Origin: Pyronema omphalodes | Taxonomy: Eukaryota > Ascomycota > Pezizomycetes > Pezizales > Pyronemataceae | Length of the DNA stretch: 64,000 nucleotides | Direction of reading: 5' to 3' | Assembly (NCBI GenBank): GCA_024516155.1 | Contig: JAJJXM010000010.1 | Location: 930,001-994,000, forward strand | Shown: positions 12,071-24,077 of the stretch, piece by piece | How positions within the stretch are numbered: the stretch's first letter is position 1 | Layout: each line of letters begins with the position of its first letter | Notes under the pieces: model-generated | Told to the model about the DNA's origin: nothing | Databases searched by the model: none | The model's input: only the letters and a program-made list of their open reading frames with translations | Translations under genes and position numbers: made by a program

Positions 12071-12180
12071 CATCATCGAGCATCATCGAGCATCATCAAG
12101 CATCATCAAGCATCATCAAGCATCATCAAGCATCATCGAGCATCATCGAGCATCATCAAGCATCATCAAGCATCATCAAA
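12071..12180. repeat. 10-bp minisatellite CATCATCRAG, 11 copies
   Basis: Units alternate between CATCATCGAG and CATCATCAAG in small blocks (2, 4, 2, 3). This indicates repeated duplication of multi-unit segments. Confidence 0.95.
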
Positions 12181-12574
12181 CGCGGGATTCCTTTACACTT
12201 GTAACGCCATACTTTACAAACATTACATACATGTGTGATACCCAACACCTCTATGTACTCTACTCTGATACAACGGCCGTAAACCGTGACAAGGGGTACC
12301 GAGGATTACCTTATCTTATTTTTATTTATCTTCTTCTATACATTCCCTATTTCCCATTCATGTCATTCATTCAAGAAAGAAAGAAAGAAAAAAAAAATTT
12401 GAGCTGACGTATATACAATATATGATATCCTTTTTTTTTGTTGTTGTTGTTGTTGTTGCGTCAGCGGAATGTGCTTCTACATAGTACATAGAGCTTCTAG
12501 GGTTTCTACGGGTTTCGGACATTCGGAAATTCGGAAGTTTTAGGCAGCAGAAATTTTTTTCGCCTTTGATTTTG

Positions 12575-12640
12575 TGCTGCGGTTTTGCCTCTGATTTGCT
12601 GCGGTTTTGCCTCTGATTTGCTGCGGTTTTGCCTCTGGTT
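12575..12640. repeat. 22-bp tandem repeat, 3 copies
   Basis: The unit starts TGCTGCGGTTTTGCC; the third copy has one substitution. A partial unit follows. Confidence 0.9.
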
Positions 12641-13257
12641 TGCTTTTGTGCTGCTGTTTGGCTGCTTCGACTTGTGCTTCAACTTGTGCTTCTACTGCTT
12701 GGCTTCTGCTGCTTGGCTCCTGCTTCTTATCATGATTCAGATTCATGAGGTAATTATGTATGTATTCGTCTATATCTATATCTATATATATCATTGTATG
12801 AGATAGCAAAGACCCACTTTTCTTATATTTCCCCGCGGAATGTGGCGTATACACAGTATCTAGAGGATCTAGAGGATCTGGAGGATCTATGATACACGCG
12901 CGGTGGTCCGTTCGCGTTTGTGGCGTTATGCTGCTATGTATGCTAGCCACTTGTCGCGTCAAGTGTTTGAAACTACATATCTAGCGGAAAGAGCGCATTA
13001 TGGTAGGATTGGCTGATACATACCGATACCGACAGTGGACAGTGGACAGTGGACACTACCTCCAAGATTTCCAAGACCTCCAATCTTCCAATCTTCCAAG
13101 ACCTCCAAGGTCTCAACCCTCTCAAAGTAGTAAGCAGTACATAAGCGGTGAAGGTTCCTTAGAACGTTTAGGAAAAAGAAAAAAAAGAAAGTTCATGAAA
13201 CAACCCCTGGATTTGGTTTTATTTTTGACGGGACCGCGGCCGAAGCCGACGGGACTC

Positions 13258-13290
13258 TAGGTTTCCTAGGTTTCCTAGGTTTCCTAGGTT
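13258..13290. repeat. 9-bp repeat TAGGTTTCC, 3.7 copies
   Basis: Exact repeats in spacer upstream of the bestrophin-like gene. Confidence 0.9.
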
Positions 13291-14331
13291 CTTAGTTTCT
13301 TGACGGTGTAGCAGACTAGCATAAGAGTTTACTAGCTTCCTATGGTGGGTTGCAACTGGAATTATATGTACAGTGTACACAACTGGCAACTTGCTTCTTT
13401 AATTTTGTCGGGTTTGGGTTAAAGTATGTATGTATGGATAGGGATTTTAATCTGAGGATTTGCAATATCGATGGATATTTCCTGTTGCCTATTTTGAGGT
13501 TCATGGGATGGGGCTGGGGATAGATTGGGGATTGTGGGTTGTGGGTTGTTTTAAGGTTGCGGAGGCTGGGAATTGTGGAAGTTGGGGATGGAGATTGAGG
13601 TTCCGATGCTTTGTTTTGGCGAATATGATGGGGGTTTTATGGATTAGGGAAGGAAGCATTTGCCGAGAAGACTGGGAGTCTGGGAAACAGAACTTAGCAA
13701 GGGACGAGAGATCCTTAAGGGAGATGGAGATATTTCAGGAGTATGTAGATTCTGATTGTCCATGTCTCCCCGCCCCCTCCCATCCCCTCCCCTCCTCGGA
13801 AAGGGAAATACATAGAAATGCGTGAATTCGGGGGTTTTTCTTAACCAAGGGCAGCCTGTTCAAAAATTTAGTTTTTTTTCTCGTCAGGGTCAAGGTACAC
13901 GAGTTAGAGTAGCATCCATCACGCACGCAGCAGCAGCAGCAGCAGCAGCAGCAGCCAGCTCTCCCGAGGCCTTTTTTTTCTTTTATCTAGAAGGCGGATC
14001 CCATCCCATCTAGACCGATCTTTTTGCATCCGACAGCTGCTGCTGGTCAACAAAATTCCTTAAGCTAATTCTCTATTCGTCCAAAGTTACAGCAACCCAC
14101 ACGACCTTCATTCAGAAGCAAGCCCATGACTTTCTTTTAAAACTTCTCCGAGTTCAAGAAAAAAACCAAACTACTCGAAACTTTTCAACTTTCAACTTCC
14201 GCATTCGTGCACCGACCAACCCCAACCAAGATCACCATAAATCTCCCCGGAACTACTACAGCCCCCACAAAATACCATAGATAGACCGTCACTCCCAGCT
14301 ACTAATCAATAATCCACAAAGCTCCGCAATC

Positions 14332-17300
14332 ATGGGCGAAGGCGACGTCGGCCCACCTCCCTCTACACCCCGTACCCCCCATCGTCCCGAAAACATCTCC
14401 ACCACCGGAGGTTTCCACCATATCGAAAGACCATTATCCTCCGCGCATTCCTTACCCAATGGAGCCAGTAGAAGACTTTCTTCAGCGCACAGCGCGGCGA
14501 CTGCAGCGACTGTCACCGGAACAAACGGACACGGAACTGCCAATGCAACGGCAAATAACTCAAGACTTTCCGTGGATGAACAGACGGTTAATAATAGTAC
14601 ATATGGAGGAAGTGAACCAATTGATCATGTGTTGAGTCAACGTATGGCGACACATCCATTGGGGGGTCAAAGGAGGAATTCGTGGGATTTGGATGATTAC
14701 TTTGTAGGTGTTCCCTGGGAGATGAAGTTCATTTAGTAGCGACATGGTGAGGGTTAGAGACGCGCTGTTGGCTGTTAAGAGGCTTCGTCAATTGGTGGAT
14801 TGAAGATGAGATGAACACAGCATCAGAATCAGCAGCGCGGTTGACATGGCTGTCGCTGTCGCTGTCGTTGTCGCGTGCATCCCACGCGATGTTTAAGATG
14901 CGTGCACCTTGCTGCCAGCCATCAACCAACCATTCGCGATGCAGAGCATCGAGATGAGACATAGAATACGAAAGCTGACTCGTTGGTGTCAAAAAATGTA
15001 GTCCGGTCCTTTAGATCCTGCAAAGCATTCCAAGTTCCCATTTTTTATGCGGTATGTCAAGTCAAGTCTATCTCAATCTCAATCTCAATCTCTCTGGCTG
15101 TCTCAGCATTGCGACCATTGGGTTGGCAAGCTACATACCCCAAGATGTCGCTTCGTAAATTCTGCAGGTACCATGTACTTTGATGCTGATATCTACCTCT
15201 GTTAATGCAGACTCCATGGATCAATCCTCCCTAAACTCATCCTACCGATTCTTTTCATCGCTGGTTGGTCATGTGCGATAGTCGCGATTAGCAAGTATGT
15301 GCATAAGCGTAAGTCAACATCCTTATTCATTACCTCATCTCATCGCTTTTAAATTCTGTTGCTATTGGGTGCTGATTTTGTTTGTTTCTTTCTTTATCAA
15401 AACAGTCGCCGTCGATTCGGTTTTACTCACGGTGTTGGGTTTCGTCGTTGCGTTGGCGTTGAGTTTTAGATCTACTACGGCGTATGAAAGATATAATGAG
15501 GGAAGAAAGTAAGTGCAGGCCGTTTCTTTTTGCCTTTTGCTTTTTTACTTTTGTTTTTTTGCCCTTTGCCGGGTTGGAACCGGGGAACAGCATGCCAGAA
15601 GCTGCACCTATGCCTGCTACCGAACCTGAGGGCGAGGAAAGGGTAGTGCACAGTTTCGGAGAAGCTCAGCAAAGCTCGCTAAAGCCGTGTTGACAAGTCG
15701 ACGAACCGGCGATGTCCATCAGCGGCCGAGCTTTCTCGGCTTCCCTAACACTGCCCAGAGCTGTCCGGCGTTGCCCAGCAAAGCTTAACCCCCACCCTCC
15801 GATCACCGTCGCTAACTCGGCATCTCAGATACTGGGCGCTCCTAACGCTCCACGGGCGTCAACTGGCACACCTAATCTGGATCCACCGCAAAGAGCGAGA
15901 GGGGCCATTAGAAAAAGAAGACATTCTCGGCAAACTTTCCGCCATCAACCTAATCCTGGCCTTTGCCCAAAGCTGCAAGCACCGTCTCCGCCACGAGATT
16001 GAATACGATTACACCGACCTAAAACCCTTAATCGACCCCTTGGACACCTTTGCAAAAGCCGCCCACGACTCTGATCCTCCTGCAGAATCTCATAATCGTC
16101 TAATGGCCGAAAGAGGACCGAAAAGAGTTACCTGGGGAGAGTTTTTGGGAATAACTTTCCTTCAGACAAATCCGAGAAAGGTTTATAAAGTTGCGGCGAA
16201 ACAGGGAAAACAACATGGAAATCTTCCTTATGAAATTATGGCGTACATGGGCCAGTATATTAGGAATTCCATGGATGAGGGTTGCTTTGATTCTGCGATT
16301 ATGCAGGGACAGGTTTATAATGCTTTTAATAATTTGATGGATGCGTATGGTGGTTGTGATAGGGTTTTGCAGACTCCGTTGCCGTTGGCTTATAGTAGGT
16401 TTTCCTGAATTTCCTGAATTTCCTGGACTTCTTGGTGGAGTGAGAGATGGTGCGAGAGAAGGGCAAGAGAACGTGGAGAAGGTGCAAGTAGGCTGGAGCT
16501 TGGGCATCCAAGAAGGAAACCCGATTATATTGGCGTCAACAAAGTCAACACCAAAACACAATTAATAACAAATCAGCTAACATATAACCTCTTTTTAGAC
16601 ATTGCGATTTCTCAAATCACCTGGTTATATGTTTTAGTTCTACCGTTCCAGCTATTCTCGAAATTGGGTTGGGTTGCTGTGCCGGGTACTGTTGTTGCTG
16701 GTATGTTACCTTGCCTTATCATTTTTGTTTTTCTGTTTTTTCTTCGTTTCTGCGGTTCCGAGTTCCCGAATTCCCGAATTTCCTAGTCTGTTCTTTACCC
16801 GTTTCCTTGGTTCTTTATTTCATTTTCTGGGTTCCTTGATTCCGAGTTTCTGTCACTCGTTACACCTGAGGGAGACGGGAGAATGGAGAAACAGAACTGG
16901 GGTAACACAGATCGTATCCCCATCTTATACTTCAAGGAGTAAAAAACGAGATACACGATCTGTGTTACGATTCACGATTCACGATTCACGATTCATGATT
17001 CATGATTCATGATTCATGATTCATGGAATCGGGATCATCGATCCTGATATGGATTGGATGTGGAACCTCGGTCTGGGCTATTATGCCGTTGTCTTGCACC
17101 CCCCTCCCCCCAACCCGGTTTCTGGATATTGGTCACGAGACCCGGTACTATGCATACACCACCGTACTGGGAGTCTACAAACTTTATTCTTGGTATTCTT
17201 ATGCACTGAAATTGGCTCTGGAAACTCCTTTTTGGAAATATTTTTTTTTACATGGCATTTTCTTCATCTTCATCCCAGCATTGGTTTCTTACCATGATAC

Positions 17301-17776
17301 CTTAACTATTACTTCAACCTTTTTCCATTTTCATTTCTACCCATCCATCCTTCCTTCCTCCCCCCCTCCCATCCCCCCCTCCCCCCCTCCCCCCCTACCA
17401 TCCCAAACCAACCACACACTAACCCCCGTCCCCAGCCTACATAATCCTCGGCCTCGCCGCCATCGGCCGGGAAATCGAAGACCCCTTCGGTTCAGACGTC
17501 AACGACCTCGACCTCGACCGCTACTGTCAATCTCTTCAACATGACCTAAATGTGATGACCTCAAGACCGGGGATTAGTAAATCGAAACAATGGATCGAGT
17601 CGGATCTTAATAAACCCCTTTGGCCTTATTCTGTTAGTTGTTATAGTAGCTGGAGGAATCGTAGTGTTGAGGAAATTAGAAATGCGCTGAAGGGCAAAGT
17701 GGGGCATCAGGCGACGGTTATTAAGGAACAGATTGATGCCTCGGCGGAAAGGGAGGTTCGGAAGGGGGGTGTTTAG
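14332..17776 (+). CDS. Bestrophin-like (UPF0187) membrane protein, putative anion channel
   Basis: Seven exons: 14332-14707, 15107-15167, 15211-15308, 15406-15508, 15829-16394, 16599-16700 and 17436-17776. The sum is 1647 nt, or 548 aa, with all phases consistent. Family landmarks: WDLDDYFV (about 120), then RLHGSILPKLILP, a first hydrophobic helix (LFIAGWSCAIVAI), VDSVLLTVLGFVVALALSFR with TTAYERYNEGRKYW, and PLAYNIAISQITWLYVLVLPFQ. The last exon has LGLAAIGREIEDPFG...NDLDLD, the acidic motif shared with bestrophins. The N-terminal ~115 residues are low-complexity Ser/Thr/Asn. UPF0187 proteins are thought to conduct anions; substrate and membrane are unknown. Introns of 399, 320 and 735 nt are long for an ascomycete. 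The junction of exons 1 and 2 uses a GTGTTC donor and is the least certain. Confidence 0.85.
16968..17024. repeat. 8-bp GATTCACG/GATTCATG repeat inside bestrophin intron 6
   Basis: Roughly seven short units in the 735-nt intron. The first units read GATTCACG and the later ones GATTCATG, again a block-wise change. Confidence 0.85.
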
Positions 17777-18112
17777 GGGATAGGGATGGGGATGGGGATG
17801 GGGGCATGGCAGGCGGGGATGGGGGGGTTGGGGGGAAGAGGACGGGTGATGATGTGATGGATATTATTGAGAATACGAGATGATATGATTGAGAATATGA
17901 GAAGATACAAGATACGAGCGAGCGGACGTCGAAGCATACATCGAAGCAGACGTCCGAGCAAAGAGGATTTACCGGATGTCCGGTCATGGAAGATATCGGA
18001 TTAAACATCATATAGCAGGCAAAATATATTACATAACCCGGGGTCGGGTATTTAAAACATAGGGTTTTTTTGAAGGCATTTTGCAGATTCTTCTTGATAT
18101 ATTATATTGATG

Positions 18113-18240
18113 TATATGTTATTGATGTTATTGATATTATTGATATTATTGATATTATTGATATTATTGATATTATTGATATTATTGATATTATTGATAT
18201 TATTGATATTATTGATATTGATATTGATATTATTGATGTT
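18113..18240. repeat. 9-bp minisatellite ATTGATATT, about 13 copies
   Basis: Near-perfect array, with GTT variants at both edges. Located ~340 bp after the bestrophin stop. Confidence 0.95.
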
Positions 18241-18622
18241 ATTGATATATATGTGCATGTTTGATATTGATAATATTGATGTATATGTATATGTGCATTT
18301 ATGATATTTAACTTTCGGTTTTAAGTTTGGGTCGCAGTTTCAGCTTGGGTTTAAAGTTTGGCTTGGAGTGTTCCGCTGAGCCTAATTGTCATGGGCGCGG
18401 GGGAGGGGGGCGGGCGGGCGGATGGGGAGATCGATGGATGATGGATGATGGAAGACTTCAATACTTCAAGAAATATTATATTACAACTTATTCATTTTCA
18501 TAAAAAAAAACTTCTATTCTTTTTTTTTGTTTTGTTTTGTTTTGTTTCAGATATGATATCATGTAAGATGTATTTTTGTGTCTACCTTTGTTATACAAAG
18601 GGGTGTGCGAAGGTTTTTGGTA

Positions 18623-18892
18623 TACAGAAATACAGAAATACAGAAATACAGAAATACAGAAATACAGAAATACAGAAATACAGAAATACAGAAATACAGA
18701 AATACAGAAATACAGAAATACATAAATACATAAATACATAAATACATAAATACATAAATACATAAATACATAAATACATAAATACATAAATACATAAATA
18801 CATAAATACATAAATACATAAATACATAAATACATAAATACATAAATACATAAATACATAAATACATAAATACATAAATATATAAATACATA
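18623..18892. repeat. 8-bp minisatellite in two homogeneous blocks
   Basis: 12 copies of TACAGAAA (18623-18718) are followed at once by about 21 copies of TACATAAA (18719-18892). The two units differ at one base (G to T). The switch is sharp, with no mixing. Confidence 0.95.
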
Positions 18893-19000
18893 ATTATGTT
18901 CTTTCATGGGGATGTTGATATATTCGTGCCTAAAGATGGTGGCTAGCGTGACATATCAGTGTCTTTAACTTTTAAGCCTTCATGCCTTCAAGTACTCTAT

Positions 19001-19064
19001 AGTTACAGACTTATAGTTACAGACTTATAGTTACAGACTTATAGTTACAGACTTATAGTTACAG
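19001..19064. repeat. 14-bp tandem repeat AGTTACAGACTTAT, 4.6 copies
   Basis: Exact repeats in spacer. Confidence 0.95.
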
Positions 19065-19631
19065 CACCTTCATTTCATTTCATATCATATCTGAGTATGA
19101 AGAAACGTAGACGTTGACCTCAGCGTTGGTTTTATCTAGTTTTGGCTTTCTTCAAACTACGCTAAACGGTAAGATGACATAAACCAATCTTTGCGGCGGA
19201 AAAGAAGTACATATAGCTATGTAGCTATCTACCTATCTAGGGATTATGCATGTAGACTGTAGTATAAAGGATATGAGTGGGTTTATGAGGCTTGGATAAA
19301 GAATAACGGAAAGCAGAAGAGGATATCATGTGGAATATGAAAAGAAATCGGAGAAATAGCCATACGGTGCAATGTACGGCAACGCATCTGTACATGGAGG
19401 GACAAAAAAACTTTGCATTTTTAATTTGCATTTGCCTTTTTCACTGTTCATCCGTTGCAACGCAGCAGTGCAACAGAGGAGGAGTACCCACCTACCAAAA
19501 TAGATTGTCGCCACAACGACACAGCCACACCGCTGACTAAAACAGTGACAGGCGCGCATCACAAAATCGCAAGCGCGTATACATCAGTTGTATGTAGGCT
19601 ACTTACACAGCGGCGACGCTACCCGCCGCGC

Positions 19632-19800
19632 ACCGCTGCTACAGAGTAGAGCAGAGTAGAGCAGAGTAGAGCAGAGTAGAGCGGAGGAGAGCGGATGAGA
19701 GCGGAGGAGAGCAGAGGAGAGTAGAGAAGAATAGAGGAGAGCTGGGGAGAGCACGGGAGAGCAGATGATAACAGAGGAGAGGTGAGAAGAGGAGAGGAGA
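19632..19800. repeat. AGAGTAGAGC-type purine-rich repeat inside the TIR element
   Basis: Imperfect ~10-bp units (GAGCAGAGTA, GAGCGGAGGA and variants) on the plus strand. Confidence 0.85.
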
Positions 19801-19818
19801 GAGAGGCGAGTTAAGAAT

Positions 19819-20052
19819 GTATTGCGCAGGGCAAAAGGGACAAAGAGGTCATTGGAGACAATGCTAGACGGTGATTCTCCACGTCTACCTGACTTCAACA
19901 GGCCTCTTGAAACGTTGAATCATAAGAGGCTGGACACACTATCGGCTATTGATCTCTCGGGTGATTGTGATGGGGAAGAAATAGACGATTCACACAGTGA
20001 CGTCAAGGATGATCAGGATAGTATGGAGGTGGATCAGGATTCTTCTGTGTGA
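19819..20052 (+). pseudogene. Short acidic reading frame carried inside the TIR element
   Basis: The frame reads ...RRAKGTKRSLETMLDGD, then DFNRPLETLNHKRLD, and ends in an acidic tail (CDGEEIDDSHSD, then KDDQDSMEVDQ) before a TGA. The basic-then-acidic composition and the clean stop look like the C-terminal end of a real protein, rather than random spacer. There is no convincing start or splice site upstream; the frame runs back into the purine-rich repeat. It may be the remnant of a transposase or a captured host gene fragment. I do not recognise it. Confidence 0.35.
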
Positions 20053-21681
20053 ACGGGGATAATGGTTTTGTTGGGGTTGAAATTATGGTGGAATCATCTT
20101 TGTTTCCTTATTACTATGAGCTGTCCTTCGGAACTGGAATTTGCATGCAACCTATAACTTTGTGGAATTGTATTGAATGCATAATAATGATAACGGCTGA
20201 CTTATACACCCAATTTGGTCACAATGTTCATAACGCAGGCACATTGATCATACTCTTAAGCCTGAGATGACTTCCAAAACCGCCCATTTGTGCTGTGCTA
20301 CATTGTGTTTTGATTCCATTTAAATCCCACCATCACGCTCATCTCAATGATCATGACATATGCAATGGTGTTGATACATCGCGGAGATCCAGTCTCCCAC
20401 CTTCAGCGACCGTCTCTCAGATCTCCTCACCCATCTCCCTGCATATATCTCTCCTGAGTTTTACCTACTCACTTGACTCTTCTTGCCCACATCTCCTCTT
20501 TCACCGCACCTCCTCTCTCATTCCTCCTCCCTATATATGTTTACCTAGTCACTTCATGATGAAACTTCTATGTACAGACGCTATCTAGCTATTCCAACCC
20601 CTAAACCTATATTCTTCAGAATTGAAAGTTAGAACTCTAAAAGAAAGCTACCGTGACATGTGATTATTATCCAATTGTCATTCGCATTGCTCTCATAGTC
20701 TATCCCTTCCTGGCAATGATAGCATGTTGTATGAGAGTTTTCATTTCTATATTCAGCGGCATATTAATACATATATGATTCGCCGAGTCCACATTTAGGA
20801 GGTGTTCTGCAAGCGTGAGAATCTGTGAGTTAACCAGCGGTGTGGCTGTGTTGTTGCGTTGCAACGGATGAAATATGAAAAATTAAAAGTGCAAATGCAA
20901 GATAAGAGTGCAAAAGTTTTTTGTCCCTCCATGTACAGATGCGTTGCCGTAGCAATGGTTGGTTCCTGGATACTTCGAATACTTCGGATACTTCGGATAC
21001 TTTAAGTTAATAGAAATGTTAAATCATGAAATAAAGATGGGTTTATATCTTTAGATCTTTAGATCTTTGTATCTTTGTATCTTTGTATCTATGGATCTAT
21101 GGAATTACAGGTACAGAAAAAAAATAGTATCATTGGGTTAGTGAAAGTAAAAGAGGTTGTATTCCGTGGATATACGGAATATGATGCTAAGAGTCCTGGG
21201 AGGGGATAGATGATGGCTTTGTGATGTGATGGATATGATCAATGGGGATATATTGGTCGGTAGGTACGATGTCGATGTCTTGCATCTACTTCTACATCTA
21301 CATCTACATCTACATCTGCTTCTGCTCCTACTTCATGTTATTTATACACTAACCCATATGTCCGTTGCGTTCTATAAATCGTAATCTACAGCATTACATA
21401 AAAACAACCCCCCTTATCGGTTAAGTTCTATATACCAGTCCCTTCACCCGGGCCGGGATGGATTACGTTTTATCCTGCAGTCTATTTCTCGCATAGCTCC
21501 AGCGGCTTTTAGAGATGGGATTATGTGGGGTATATATGAATTATCTTTCGACGTGGATTGTGGCGTGGATCTCCGTGGAAAATTATATATGGAAAAATGG
21601 AAAAATGGAAATAGCCTGGTTACGGTGGTAATGCTTGATAGATATAGAGTTTGGAAATTGGATTGATGCGTTTGGTTGATA

Positions 21682-22060
21682 TTGATGTTGATGTTGATGT
21701 TGATGTTGATGTTGATGTTGATGTTGATGTTGATGTTGATGTTGATGTTGATGTTGATGTTGATGTTGATGTTGATGTTGATGTTGATGTTGATGTTGAT
21801 GTTGATGTTGATGTTGATGTTGATGTTGATGTTGATGTTGATGTTGATGTTGATGTTGATGTTGATGTTGATGTTGATGTTGATGTTGATGTTGATGTTG
21901 ATGTTGATGTTGATGTTGATGTTGATGTTGATGTTGATGTTGATGTTGATGTTGATGTTGATGTTGATGTTGATGTTGATGTTGATGTTGATGTTGATGT
22001 TGATGTTGATGTTGATGTTGATGTTGATATTGATATTGATATTGATGTTGATATTGATAT
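21682..22060. repeat. 6-bp minisatellite TTGATG, about 58 pure copies
   Basis: Uninterrupted to about 22027, then TTGATA variants. It gives open frames of Asp-Val, Met-Leu and Ile-Asn dipeptides; these are shadows of the repeat. Confidence 0.97.
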
Positions 22061-22755
22061 ATTGGTGTTTATATTGATGTTGATATATTGCGAATTGAAA
22101 CATATATAAACATCCCTTTGTTTTAATATGCGGTCGTGCGGTCGTGCGGACGCTTGCAGTGATTAATGATGCCGTGGTGAAGTGGTGAAGTGCTGTTTAT
22201 ATTGGAGTTTCTATAGAACTTGGATGGGCTTGGCTTGGATTATTGGCTTCCCTTTGATAAAGCCGCTTTTTTAAGGTCTTGATTAAAATATCATTGATAC
22301 TATTGCTTCCTGTTTTTCGTCGGCGTGGGTAATGTATTTGTGGAAAGGTGAGGGTTTGCAACTTTGCTAGGTTTGTGGTACATATATGGTGCACTGGCAT
22401 ATATGTAGGTAATCCGTAATCGTTCATTATTGATTATTCATCAGTCTACGAATTTTGGAGTTGGAACAAATTTGAGATGTGTATATATTGCAGATAGTTA
22501 TACTGTGTGTGTATATATAGTTTTATTGATCACCTTCGAAACAAGGTTTTCCTGTATTTTTTTTCTTGGGGCTGTGGGTTTAATTAGATATAGATATAGA
22601 ACGGATGCCGGTTGGATATAGCTTATCTATTTGTATAAATCACCATTATCTATCGATATTTCGTTAAAAAGCTTATGCATTAGTATCAATCCGTAATTAG
22701 TAATTCGTGATCCGTGGTTCGCGCGTGGTTCGTGCGTGGTGGCGGTTCCCTTCCC

Positions 22756-22918
22756 TTCGCTTTCGTTTTCGGTTAACCTACCTACCTAACCCAACTCCTC
22801 GGTTTCGCTTTTCTTTCTTTTTTTTTTCCTTTTTAACCTCCGATGCTTCGGCCGCTACCGTTTTGAAACCCCTAGTCCTCGAGTCCCGCCACCCCCTGCC
22901 TGCGAAAACGAAAGCGAA
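22756..22918. repeat. Perfect 16-bp inverted repeat with 131-bp spacer
   Basis: TTCGCTTTCGTTTTCG at 22756-22771 is the exact reverse complement of 22903-22918. The spacer includes a pyrimidine run. No target-site duplication is apparent. It could be a hairpin-forming element or a small MITE. Confidence 0.75.
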
Positions 22919-24077
22919 GAAAGAAAAAGAAGGAATGAGCGTTTCAGAGACAATGTAGGGTAGGATTAAAAATCCGCCGGTGATGGATATGTTCATATCT
23001 CTATTGGATTTTACTTATACAAGCGCTTGAGGCTATGTGCATTATTATGCTTAATGCTATCTATATACTGTATGTATAATATGTTTTGTTATATCGAATT
23101 TCAATTGAGGTTTTGTAGATTGGTATGTATATATGTGAAATTTGGAACCGGGGATTTTTAATTTTTTACTTATAGGGTTTTAATATACTGTATGTGTTGG
23201 AATAGTATAGTATAGTATCTTGTATATATTTCGTTTATATTCTGGGACACGGAGTTCCTGTACCAAACGGCGGAGTACATGGAGCCTGTCTGCCTACATC
23301 CGTGACACCTATTTGACACTTGAAGTCCTGCTTTAGACCACCCCCGATTTTATTACCCCATGTCCCTTCTACATATCTGTAGGTAACACCCAGTCTACCA
23401 CTACCTAGTCTGTCACTACCACCACACCATGTCGGATGAATTACCCACTACCGATACGATCCATTAGTCCCGGGTTGAAAGTGCATTATGGTTTTTGCCC
23501 CTTCCACCCCCCGTTATTTAGAACGTTACGCAATTTACGCAATTTACGCAATGTCCTGGACCCCCCCTGGGCTCCCCGGACTCCCCGGGACTCCAATTCG
23601 CCTCTGCAGATACAGTTTCTTCAGCTGCCGAGGAAATAATGAAATGGATCTTATAGCTTCTTTAGATTTTTAGCCTTTTGGCTCCGTTAAGTTTATTTTT
23701 TATTTTGTTTTTTGTTCACGTGTCGATAGTCGTCTAGCTGTCATGTCTTAGATATTCTTTTCGTAGCGTGGAAATAGATAGGGATTCTCGGGATGCTTGG
23801 GGTTGCAGATTCTTTATATTTATCTCCTTACCCACACTTTTTGGAGGCTTGAAGAATTTGTGTTGAGGGATTGAAGGATTGGTTTTTTTTATATTTCTTT
23901 TTGGAGGTTCGACATTGAAAAGAAAGGATATTGTTCCACATATCCACCTACCCACCGGCACACCCACCAACCTACCAACCTACCCAACCACCTACTCATC
24001 AAAAGCAAAATAAAAAGAGTTGAGAAGTTACACCCACAGCTCTTAAAGATCCCTTATTGGGATAACATCCATCAGCC

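Larger units (their letters stand above)
8832..14331. other. 5.5-kb gene desert with many minisatellites
   Basis: No gene-like frame outside repeat-driven ones. Short tandem arrays occur every few hundred bases: 9209-9238 (10 bp), 9873-9977 (8 bp), 10132-10185 (9 bp), 10722-10795 (AAGGC/AACGC), 10929-11050, 11331-11754 (9 bp), 12071-12180 (10 bp), 12575-12640 (22 bp) and 13258-13290 (9 bp). There is also a poly-T tract at 9413-9460. The last ~400 bases, with a (CAG)n run at 13927-13955 and CT/CA-rich DNA, are the probable promoter and 5' UTR of the bestrophin-like gene. Confidence 0.7.
19375..20951. mobile_element. Non-autonomous DNA transposon-like element with long terminal inverted repeats
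   Basis: The left end (starting TACGGCAACGCATCTGTACA) recurs in reverse complement at the right end (to 20951), with about 100 bp of aligned TIR containing small indels. A weaker match continues to the segment CACAGCCACACCGCTG on both sides. The direct hexamer GCAATG flanks both ends (19369-19374 and 20952-20957), a plausible target-site duplication. The interior has no transposase, only a purine-rich minisatellite (19632-19800) and a short acidic reading frame (to 20052). The long TIRs recall Mutator-like or hAT-related non-autonomous elements, but a 6-bp TSD fits neither well, so the superfamily is left open. Confidence 0.72.
17777..24077. other. 6.3-kb gene desert with arrays and one TIR element
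   Basis: It holds arrays at 18113-18240, 18623-18892, 19001-19064 and 21682-22060, the 1.58-kb TIR element at 19375-20951, and a 16-bp inverted repeat at 22756-22918. Outside these I see no gene. The last ~150 bases before 24078 are the P450 promoter/5' UTR, rich in CCTACC repeats. Confidence 0.65.

Noticed and set aside
9001..22100. CRISPR-like array
   Set aside because: Eukaryotic DNA; the repeats are contiguous with no unique spacers.
21444..22109. Frames of 133-219 codons with Asn-Ile, Asp-Val or Met-Leu dipeptides
   Set aside because: Shadows of the (TTGATG)n array.
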